A DNA stretch of 64,000 bases, from contig JAPQWV010000638.1 in NCBI GenBank assembly GCA_027422505.1, positions 62,001 to 126,000 on the forward strand, in the 5' to 3' direction. The stretch comes from Craterostigma plantagineum (Eukaryota; Streptophyta; Magnoliopsida; Lamiales; Linderniaceae). Each line of letters begins with the position of its first letter. Position 1 is the stretch's first letter. This document shows, in pieces, positions 14,340-23,347 of the stretch. The translations under genes and the position numbers were made by a program. Under the pieces are notes generated by a model. The model searched no databases. It had not been told where the DNA came from and was given only the letters and a program-made list of their open reading frames with translations.

Positions 14340-17260
14340 TTATCTAGAATTTTTATGTTTTAAGGTAGTCCCTATTCGAAGTCCATCGACCTCGAACATT
14401 CGCCCGAGTCTGACTAAGGGTTGCTGTCTGAGGCGAATCGGGCGAAACCGACAGTCAGCACGATTTTGACTGTAACTTTCGAATGGCAAATCGGACGACC
14501 CTGATTCAAATTCCTATGGAAATCCACTTGATTATCTAGATTGTTAGGTGTTTGGTTAGTCCCGATTCGAAGTCCATCGACCTCTAACATTCGCCCGATT
14601 CTGACTTAGGGTTGCTGTCCGAGTCGAATAGTCCGAAACCGGCTGTCTGCACGATTTTGTCTATAACTTTCGATTGACAAATTGGACGACCCTGATTCAA
14701 ATTCCTATAAAAAGCCAACTTTATTATCTAGAATTTTTATGTTTTGAGTTAGTCCCGATTTGAAGTCCATCGACCTCGAAAATTTGCCTCATTCTGACTT
14801 GGGTTGTTGTTAGAGTCTATTCGGCTGAAAGTGGCAGTCTGCACGATTTTGACTATAATTTTGATTGATAAATCAGACGACCCTGATTCAAATTCCTACA
14901 AAAAGCCAACTTTATTATTTTTATGTTTTAAGTTAGTCCCGATTCGAAGTCCATCGACCTCGAAAATTCGCCCGATTCTGACTTAGGGTTGCTGTCCGAG
15001 TCGAATCGGCCGAAACCGGCAGTCTGCACGATTTTGACTATAACTTTCGAATGACAAATCAGACGACCTTGATTCAAATTCCTATGGAAATCCAACTTGA
15101 TATCTAGAATTTTTATGTTTTAATTAATTCCCGATTCGAAGTCCAACGACCTCGAACATTCGCTCGATTCTTACTTAGGGTTGCTGTCCGAGTCGAATCC
15201 GTCGAAACCGGCTGTCAGCACAATTTTGACTATAACTTTCGAATGACAAATCGGACGACCATGATCCAAATTTCTATGGAAATACAACTTGATGATCTAG
15301 ATTTGTTATGTTTTAGGTTAGTCCCGATTCGAAGTCCATCGACCTCTAATATTTGCCCGATTCTGACTTAGGGTTGCTATCCGAGTCGTATAGTCCGAAA
15401 CTGGCTGTCTGCACGATTTTGACTATAACTTTCGGTTGACAAATCGAACGACCCTGATTCAATTTCTTTTGGAAGGACAACTTGATTATCTACCATTTTT
15501 ATGTTTTAAGTTAGTCCCGATTCGAAGTCCATCGACCTCGAACATTCGCCCAATTCTAACTTAGGCTTGCTGTCCGAATCGAATCGGCCGAAACCGGTAG
15601 TCTGCACGATTTTGACTAAAACTTTCGATTGACAAATTGGACGACCCTGATTCAAATTCCTTCGGAAAGCCAATTGATTATCAAGAATTTTTATGTTTTA
15701 AGTTAGTCCCGATTTGAAGTCCATCGACCTTGAACATTCGCCCCATTCTGACTTAGGGTTGCTGTCCGAGTCGAATCGGCCGAAACCGGCAGTCAGCACG
15801 ATTTTGACTATAACTTTCGAATGACCAATCGGACGACCCTGATCCAAATTACTATGGAAATCCAACTTGATTATCTAGATTTGTTATGTTTAGGTTAGTC
15901 CCGATTCGAAGTCCAACGACCTCTAATATTTGCCCGATTCTGACTTAGGGTTGCTATCCGAGTCGAATAGTCCGAAACTGGCAGTCTGCACTATTTTGCC
16001 TATAACTTTCGGTTGACAAATCGGACGACCCTGATTCAATTTTGTTTGGAAGGATAACTTGATTATCTACCATTTTTATGTTTTATGTTAGTCCTGATTC
16101 GAAGTCCATCGACCTCGAACATTCGCCCGATTCTGACTTAGGGTTGCTGTCCGAGTCCAATCGGCCGAAACCGGCAGTCTGCACGATTTTGACTATAACT
16201 TTCGATTGACAAATTGGACGACCTGTTGTCAGAGTCGAATCGGCCGAAACTGGCAGTCTGCACGATTTTGACTATAACGTTTGATTGATAAATCGGACGA
16301 CCCTGATTCAAATTCCTATAAAACTCCAACTTGATTATCTAGAATTTTTATGTTTAAAGTTAGTCCAGATTCGAAGTCCATCGACCTCGAACATTCGCCC
16401 GATTCTGACTTAGGGTTGCTGTCCGAGTTGAATCGGCCGAAACCGGCAGTCAGCACGATTTTGACTATAACTTTCGAATGACAAATCGGACGACCCTGAT
16501 TCAAATTCATATGGAAATCCAACTTGATTATCTAGAGTTGTTATGGTTTAGGTTGGGCACGGTTCGAAGTCCATCGACCTCTAATATTTGCCCGATTCTG
16601 ACTTAGGGTTGCTATCCGAGTCGAATAGTCCGAAACTGGCGGTCTGCACAATTTTGACTATAACATTCGATTGACAAATCGGACGACCCTGATTCAATTT
16701 CGTTTGGAAACACAACTTGATTATCTAGCATTTTTATGTTTTAAATTAGTCCCGATTTGAAGTCCATCGACCTCGAACATTCGCCCGATTCTGACTTAGG
16801 GTTGTTGTCCGAGTCGAATCGGCCGAAACCGGCAGTCAACACGATTTTGACTAAAACTTTCGAATGAGAAATCGGACGACCCTTTTTCAAATTCATATGG
16901 AAATCCAACTTGATTATCTAGAGTTTTTATGTTTTAGGTTAGGCCAGGTTCGAAGGCCATCGACCTCTAATATTTGCCCGATTCTGTCTTAGGGTTGCTA
17001 TCCGAGTCGAATAGTCCGAAACTGGTGGTCTGCACTATTTTGCTTATAACTTTCGATTGGCAAATCGGACGACCCTGATTCAATTTCTTTTGGAAAGACA
17101 ACTTGATTATCTAGCATTTTTATGTTTTAAGTTATTCCCGTTTCGAAGTCCATCGACCTCGAAATATCACCCGATTCTGAGTTAGGGTTGCTGTCCGAGT
17201 CCAATCCTTCGAAACCGGCAGTCTGCACGATTTTGACTATAACTTTCGAATGACAAATCG
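14340..17260. repeat. 3.1-kb satellite block, copy B (one monomer shorter)
   Basis: Counterpart of 7,176-10,280 with the same ordered rare variants. It lacks one monomer: sequence after GATTCTTACTTAGGGTTG (about 15,163-15,182) continues with what in copy A comes 184 bp later. This is the pattern expected from unequal exchange or replication slippage in register with the monomer. Confidence 0.85.
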
Positions 17261-19226
17261 GACAACCCTGATTCAAATTCATATGGAAATCCAACTTGAT
17301 TATCTAGAGTTGTTATGGTTTAGGTTGGGCACGGTTCGAAGTCCATCGACCTCTAATATTTGCCCGATTCTGACTTAGGGTTGCTATCCGAGTCGAATAG
17401 TCCGAAACTGGCGGTCTGCACAATTTTGACTATAACATTCGATTGACAAATCGGACGACCCTGATTCAATTTCGTTTGGAAACACAACTTGATTATCTAG
17501 CATTTTTATGTTTTAAGTTAGTCCCGATTTGAAGTCCATCGACCTCGAACATTCGCCCGATTCTGACTTAGGGTTGTTGTCCGAGTCGAATCGGCCGAAA
17601 CCGGCAGTCAACACGATTTTGACTAAAACTTTCGAATGAGAAATCGGACGACCCTTTTTCAAATTCATATGGAAATCCAACTTGATTATCTAGAGTTTTT
17701 ATGTTTTAGGTTAGGCCAGGTTCGAAGGCCATCGACCTCTAATATTTGCCCGATTCTGTCTTAGGGTTGCTATCCGAGTCGAATAGTCCGAAACTGGCGG
17801 TCTGCACAATTTTGACTATAACATTCGATTGACAAATCGGACGACCCTGATTCAATTTCGTTTGGAAAGACAACTTGATTATCTTGCATTTTTTTGTTTT
17901 AAGTTAGTCCCGATTCGAAGTCCATCGACCTCGAACATTCGCCCGATTCTGACTTAGGGTTGATGTCCGAGTCGAATCGGCCGAAACCGGCAGTCAGCAC
18001 GATTTTGACTAAAACTTTCGAATGAGAAATCGGACGACCCTATTCAAATTCATATGGAAATTCAACTTGATTATCTAGAGTTTTTATGTTTTAGGTTAGG
18101 CCCGGTTCGAAGGCCATCGACCTCTAATATTTGCCCGATTATGTCTTAGGGTTGCTATCCGAGTCGAATAGTCCGAAACTGGTGGTCTGCACGATTTTGC
18201 TTATAACTTTCGATTGACAAATCGGACGACCCTGATTCAATTTCTTTTGGAAAGTCAACTTGATTAACTAGCATTTTTATGTTTTAAGTTAGTCCCGATT
18301 CGAAGTCCATCGACCTCGAACATTCGCCCGATTCTGACTTAGGGTTGCTGTCCGAGTCGAATCGGCCGAAACCGGCAGTCTGCACGATTTTGACTATAAC
18401 TTTCGATTTACAATTTGGATGACCCTGATTCAAATTCCTATAAAACGCTAACTTGATTATCTAGAATTGTTATGTTTTAAGTTAGTCCCTATTTGAAGTC
18501 CATCAACCTCGAAAGTTCGTCTCATTCTGACTTGGGGTTGTTGTCAGAGTCGAATCGGCCGAAACTGGCAGTCTGCACGATTTTGACTATAACGTTTGAT
18601 TGATAAATTGGACGACCCTGATTCAAATTCCTATAAAACTCCAACTTGATTATCTAGAATTTTTATGTTTTAAGTTAGTCCAGATTCGAAGTCCATCGAC
18701 CTCGAACATTCGCCCGATTCTGACTTAGGGTTGCTGTCCGAGTTGAATGGGCCGAAACCGGCAGTCAGCACGATTTTGACTATAACTTTCGAATGACAAA
18801 TCGGACGACCCTGATTCAAATTCATATGAAATCCAACTTGATTATCTAGAGTTGTTATGGTTTAGGTTAGGCCCGGTTCGAAGTCCATCGACCTCTAATA
18901 TTTGCCCGATTCTGACTTAGGGTTGCTATCCGAGTCGAATAGTCCGAAACTGGCGGTCTGCACAATTTTGACTATAACATTCGATTGACAAATCGGACGA
19001 TCCTGATTCAATTTCGTTTGGAAAGACAACTTGATTATCTAGCATTTTTTTGTTTTAAGTTTGTCCCGATTCGAAGTCCATCGACCTCGAACATTCGCCC
19101 GATTCTGACTTAGGGTTGCTGTCCGAGTTGAATGGGCCGAAACCGGCAGTCAGCACGATTTTGACTATAACTTTCGAATGACAAATCGGACGACCCTGAT
19201 TCAAATTCATATGGAAATCCAACTTG
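17261..19226. repeat. Satellite adjoining the retrotransposon, left side
   Basis: The first part (17,262-17,799) repeats 16,483-17,020 at an offset of 779, four monomers, marked by TTGGGCACGGTTCG and TTTGGAAACACAACTTG. The rest carries the GGGTTGATGTCCGAG marker (near 17,959) and the CAACCTCGAAAGTTCGTCTC marker. The last monomer stops after GGAAATCCAACTTG, where the retrotransposon fragment begins. Confidence 0.8.
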
Positions 19227-19481
19227 TATAGTAACCGGTTTTATCTCGAACTGATTGTGTGGTCCTTCGGGAATGAGGATTGGGTCGTTATCATCAAAGT
19301 AGCCTGGAAGCGCTCTACTTAGCAAACTGGGTCGTTGAGCAACTATCTCGCGATCGTGTTGCTCGTTACGCTCTTGTTCGTGATCCTCCATCTTCCGTCT
19401 ACGATTTCGGTTGTTGCGTCGGCACGTCGCTTCTATTTCCGCGTCAAATAACAGTGGTTCCTTATTTGAGCTTCGTGTCAT
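19224..19481 (-). pseudogene. gag: Truncated gag 5' end (86 codons) beyond the 3' LTR
   Basis: This stretch matches the first 86 codons of the full gag at 28,534-28,791 with no difference that I can see. It starts at the same ATG (CAT at 19,479-19,481) and stops at residue Gln86, where the reading frame runs into satellite. An open frame continues to 19,110 with 37 residues of satellite translation, so the predicted 123-residue product is a chimera, not a gene. The break lies at TTG (19,224-19,226), three bases shared by the satellite side (AACTTG) and the gag side (CATTTG), which suggests joining at microhomology. The conserved Gag core starts after residue 90 and is missing. Confidence 0.9.
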
Positions 19482-19973
19482 GCACCGAATAATATTTATG
19501 CAAACGAGTTAAAATCAACGTAATAAGTGCCGCGAAAAAGATAATAAAGTAGTGATGACTTAAGAGAAAAAAATAATAGTAATAAATATTAAAGTAAATA
19601 TATATAAAGGATGATTATAATAATAGTGATGCTAATAATATAATAAAAATAGTAATATTTATATAGAAGGAAAAAAAATAATACTTCTACTGCAAAAAAA
19701 AAAAAATAATAATAATAAAAATAATAATAATAACAATAATAATGATAATATTAATATTTTTTAGATATATATAATAAAGTAGTAGTGACGTAAAAAAAAA
19801 TAGTAATAGTGCTAAAATAAAGATAAAATAATGATATTATAATGAAAATAATATTAATAACGCTTCTACTACGACAGAAAAAATATAATAACAATAATAA
19901 TACGAAAAAAGATTTATAAAAATGTAATAATAAATTAAACTCGGAATTAAACTTAAAATTGATGATACCGCTG
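19482..19973 (-). other. Second copy of the 5' leader (untranslated)
   Basis: Matches 28,792-29,281 except for lengths of homopolymer runs (for example an A run of 13 here against 12, and a T run of 6 against 7). It is extremely AT-rich, with AAT/ATT microsatellite-like runs around 19,690-19,750. It lies between the duplicated gag start and the second PBS. Confidence 0.9.
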
Positions 19974-19991
19974 TCCCCGGCAACGGCGCCA
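19974..19991 (-). other. Primer-binding site, tRNA-Asp, second copy
   Basis: The plus strand reads TCCCCGGCAACGGCGCCA, which is the 3' end of plant tRNA-Asp including CCA; the minus strand is therefore the binding site for that tRNA as reverse-transcription primer. It sits six bases (AAAACT on plus) from the LTR end. A PBS here, outside the 3' LTR, shows that internal sequence of another unit follows the LTR. Confidence 0.92.
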
Positions 19992-19997
19992 AAAACT

Positions 19998-21566
19998 TGA
20001 CACGCTCGAATACTAGCAAGTATACTAGGTCGTGCAAGTAGTATAAAACGAACGTAAATCCGAGTATCGATCCACGAGGACAGCTCGATTAGTTCTAAGT
20101 ATTAATCCGAAATTTAATTTAGACTGAAGCGATTTTTTTATAAATATATATTTATATATGTTTATATATATATATTTTTTAGATTTGTTTAAGACGGTTT
20201 TAAGAAAAGCGCAAATAAAGATAACGGTTTTTATCAATTAACGACAAGCGTGGTTAAAGCACATATTCGGCACAGATTAATCTTACTTCTGCATGCAATC
20301 GTATATATATTTAACCAATATGAATCTAGTTAAGGTAGAAATTCCTAACGTACATGCTACCCGTTATTCACGTAACTAGCAACCCTATGCGAAAGTGAAC
20401 CAATCAACTATATTCCTATATGACTGTAGTTACCTCACACGCATTCGGCTTTATGAATTTCCCCGAGCTTAAACGCTTTTGGCGCCTAAGATCTCGGAAA
20501 CCACACGGACGAAACCGAATTCCATCACTGGTCGATTTACGTCGTGGTACACTATATTTATTGTTCTAACCGGTCTAATAACTTTTTCAGTCTCATAAAC
20601 CAATCAAGAATCAAGCATATGTTGATCAGGCATACGCAAGCATTAAACTCAAATATAGAACACGTAACTTAACTCATACGATTAAATACGATACGAATAA
20701 CATTAATACGAACTCATAATCCGGCTTTATATGGCCTTAACCACAAATAAACTTAAACACACATATTAAAAAGCGAAAAACACAAAAAGATAGAGGTGAA
20801 CATTCCTGTTTTCGCGTAAGACGATGTACGAAGGTTGACTATCACGACGGACGGATCACGCCTAGTTCCGCCGGGATCTCCGTTGCGTGAGAAACTTTTC
20901 GTATGAGCTGCGGCTTGATGCGTGGCTTGGGGCTGCCTTAATTCAGAGTGCTGCTTAGTTGGTGAGGTGATAAAATAAGGTGTATGCTTAATCGGTTTCT
21001 GCCCCCACGTTTTCCCTCCTTCTCATATGTCTCTTTTAAATATTCATGCATGTAATATGCGTGAATTTGAGTGTGGATGTTTGATGGTGAATTTTAGTGG
21101 CCCGTAAGGTGTCTCTCTCCCCCCGTTGAAATGGATGCTTCACTTTATAGTTGAGGTGGGTGCTTTCTTTAGTAACGTTGACAAGGACATGGAATGGAAC
21201 ATGGAACGGATTTTCCTCCATAATGCATGACTTCTTTTCACCTCCCCATTTTCAGCAATAAATTAGGTAGTGGAGCTTTCAACTTTATGTCCTCTGTCTC
21301 AAACATTGAATATCAGTGTGCGTGTAACAAGCTAGTTGCTTGCAATGTCTTCACTTTTGTCTTTAGGTGTCCCACTGCCAATACTCATGTGTATGCAATA
21401 TTGATAAGTTCGCCAATTTCACTCCACGGTTCTCCCCTTTTTCCGTGACTTTTTCTTTTGACACTGCAATGCACTTAATTAATATATTCATGTATAATTT
21501 AATTTATAATGACCAAAAACACATGTTTAAAGGGCATAAGAAATAGTGAAAAATCGTAACTTATCA
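19998..21566 (-). mobile_element. 3' LTR (1,569 bp)
   Basis: Direct repeat of 29,306-30,876. In element orientation it starts TGATAAGTTACG at 21,566 and ends ...GTGTCA at 19,998, giving the TG...CA ends of LTRs. By eye it differs from the 5' LTR by one substitution (T20346 against A29654) and two single-base homopolymer differences (a T run near 20,536 and a C run near 21,119-21,124). It is bounded by the PPT on its upstream side and, unusually, by a PBS on its downstream side. The short open frames inside it have no recognisable product. Confidence 0.93.
20131..20180 (-). promoter_or_regulatory. Candidate TATA region of the 3' LTR
   Basis: A 50-bp nearly pure A/T stretch with several TATAAA-like words on the minus strand (TATAAACATATATAAAT). 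It lies about 130-180 bp upstream of the LTR end, where a U3/R boundary could sit. Its copy in the other LTR would drive element transcription; this copy would read into the partial leader and gag fragment. Only composition supports this; no start site is visible. Confidence 0.35.
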
Positions 21567-21580
21567 ACAACCCCCAAACT
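21567..21580 (-). other. Polypurine tract next to the 3' LTR
   Basis: On the minus strand AGTTTGGGGGTTGT ends directly at the first base of the 3' LTR (TGATAAG). A purine-rich run with five G in this position is the expected primer for plus-strand DNA synthesis in LTR retrotransposons. Confidence 0.8.
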
Positions 21581-22178
21581 AGCTTCGATCGTCCTCGATC
21601 ACAAAAGCGGAATAAACTAAATCAAGTTAGGATTTTCGACGTCACTAAATGAATTCTCATGTTTATTCTCAGAAAAGCAAAAGCACAATCGGTCGAAATC
21701 GTTATCAACTAATGAATGATCCAGCTAAACACGAGACATGAAATGATAGTTCGCAATCATATCAGAGCACAAAAATATTTCCACATCCTAATACGTATCA
21801 CGTAACAACTCTCACATGGATCACTCAAGTCACTCGAAATGTTTAATGGGATCTGTATAAAAACGCTCAATTCACAACATAGAATGATATTACTCTAAGC
21901 TTGCAAATATATCACATCATATTCACATAGTAGATATCGTGAACGAATCAAAAGGTCTTTATCAAGGTTGTAACGGGGCTCAGGGTAATAAGGGTGTCAC
22001 ATATGGGATAAGTGGGCTGATATAGTCAAGCATGTTAGTCACTAAAAATCGCTTTCCCCGTCTACGCTCTATACCAACAAAATACGACTCAGATAGCGGA
22101 AACCCGTATGACGGCTAAAACACACTCAAAACTATAATTAAGAACTCAAGACAATAATTCTAAAAATCTATTGTGAAC

Positions 22179-22302
22179 CTCTCTTTTTTTTTTTCAAATA
22201 ATGTATTTTTTTCTACTATATATTTTTTTCTCTTTTTTTTTCTTCTTTTTTTTTTCGATACTTTTTTTTTCTTTTTTTTTTTTCGATCTCTCTTTTTTTT
22301 TA
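22179..22302. repeat. T-rich low-complexity tract
   Basis: Runs of 7-13 T separated by C, TCT or CGAT on the plus strand (A-rich in element orientation). Simple-sequence DNA inside the 3' non-coding region; its exact length is prone to sequencing error. Confidence 0.85.
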
Positions 22303-22987
22303 AATAAATAAAATAGACTACCGCAACCATATATAACGTGCCATAATCGTCTTTCCTCTAATATAATAGACTCAATACTCTAAAGCGATTAGTAAGTTAA
22401 CATGCTGGCAATTGTTTGAGGATGAAGGATAAAATAATGGGATAACGTGGCTAAATATCGTGGCTCCAAATCAATAAATAAGGCTAATAAGGCTCAAGGG
22501 GGCTCACTAATTGATAACTATGTCGGGTGCGGAGATATTTAGGCCAATGACTCATCCTAAGCGCCTTTATCATTTTCGTACACAAAAATCCACAGTGATT
22601 TGGCATGCATAACAAAGCAAGTTCGAAAATATTCAGACCATGCGTGACACTCTTAGAAAACACATCGAGCAAGTATTGTGTTGCTCTATTTTTTATTTAT
22701 TTTTTTTTGGCTCAAAACTCACAATATTTTCTGGGTTTGTGTCTCATGATACGTATTATTCCACTGAAGCAATTAATGTGGTTAGATAATCATGCTGATA
22801 TCAAAACACGTAACATGCAAGACTTTCTCACTCAATTAGCTAAATCATATCTCGACACAAGCAAAATTTTAAAAATTTTCATCATCGACAAGAGATTTCA
22901 CAAGTGACTTTCAAATCATAACATTGATCAGTTAAACCAACTAATAAGTCGAAGAGATCGATATCATATAAAATCTAGCATGTGTCA

Positions 22988-23002
22988 CCCCACCCCCAAA
23001 CT
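22988..23002 (-). other. Second polypurine-like tract
   Basis: On the minus strand AGTTTGGGGGTGGGG strongly resembles the PPT at 21,567-21,580 (shared AGTTTGGGGGT), but it lies 1.4 kb upstream of the LTR. It follows the CACATTG hairpin. It could prime a second plus strand, as internal PPTs do in some retroelements, or be a relic. Function is inferred only. Confidence 0.5.
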
Positions 23003-23008
23003 AACTAT

Positions 23009-23026
23009 CACATTGTCCCCAATGTG
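23009..23026 (-). other. Short perfect inverted repeat beside the internal polypurine tract
   Basis: CACATTG-TCCC-CAATGTG: 7-bp perfect arms around a 4-base loop, six bases from the internal polypurine-like run. It could form an RNA hairpin in the 3' part of the element transcript. Confidence 0.6.
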
Positions 23027-23288
23027 TATGTAGAATTTAAAGTAAAGAGAGAGTTTAAGTGACACTGCCCTGAATCATGCTTCGATCGATGCGAAGCGAG
23101 TCGTGAGAAGACTTCGGTTCCATTAAATATTGAGCTAGCTCTGCGAACAAACCACCCCCGAAACTGTTTATGAGCCTGCGAGAAAACATAACTGGACGAC
23201 ACCGTGATAACAAGCACTATAAAGTAAATATAAATAAGACATAACAAAAACAAAAAAAAATATACGAAACATTAATGCATGGATAGTA

Positions 23289-23306
23289 CTTGGGTTGCCT
23301 CCCAAG
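23289..23306 (-). other. Hairpin just downstream of the pol stop
   Basis: CTTGGG-TTGCCT-CCCAAG: 6-bp perfect arms around a 6-base loop, starting about 40 bases past the pol stop codon. From memory, a GGGAGGCAACCC-type word after pol recurs in related plant elements, which would point to a conserved RNA structure; I could not check this. Confidence 0.6.
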
Positions 23307-23347
23307 AAGCGCTGTTTTTATAGTCATTAGCTCGACTCTCAAACCGA

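Larger units (their letters stand above)
1..19226. repeat. Satellite array, left block (about 192-bp monomers)
   Basis: Head-to-tail tandem repeats of about 190-193 bp fill the whole block. Each monomer carries the same landmarks in order: a GTCCATCGACCTC segment, a GATTCTGACTTAGGGTTG segment, a GAATCGGCCGAAACCGGCAG segment, GATTTTGACTATAACTTT, ACAAATCGGACGACCCTGAT, and an AACTTGATTATCTAG segment. All copies run in the same orientation. The left 7 kb is the most divergent, with many 1-10 bp indels. The block ends abruptly at 19,226, where satellite joins retrotransposon gag sequence. No protein-coding region is supported; short open frames of 60-100 codons repeat with the monomers and are by-products. 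I do not recognise the satellite family by name. A centromeric or pericentromeric site is inferred from the type of repeat only. Confidence 0.95.
21567..23347 (-). other. 3' non-coding region of the element (no env-like ORF seen)
   Basis: This 1.78-kb stretch lies between the pol stop and the 3' LTR. Some Athila elements carry an env-like ORF here. I see only frames of up to 100 codons with no signal peptide plus transmembrane layout or other recognisable motif, and the longest is on the opposite strand. The content is AT-rich, with a long pyrimidine tract, a second polypurine-like run and two short hairpins, annotated separately. Either the env-like gene was never present in this subfamily or it has decayed beyond recognition. 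Confidence 0.75.

Noticed and set aside
20025..21448. Short open frames inside the LTRs (and their copies at 29,145-30,758)
   Set aside because: They fall in LTR sequence rich in A/T, are 61-73 codons, and have no recognisable motifs or consistent start context.
22605..22907. 100-codon plus-strand frame in the 3' region, considered as an env-like or antisense gene
   Set aside because: It is on the wrong strand for env, the sequence is AT-rich and the hydrophobic stretch comes from a T-rich run; no family resemblance.
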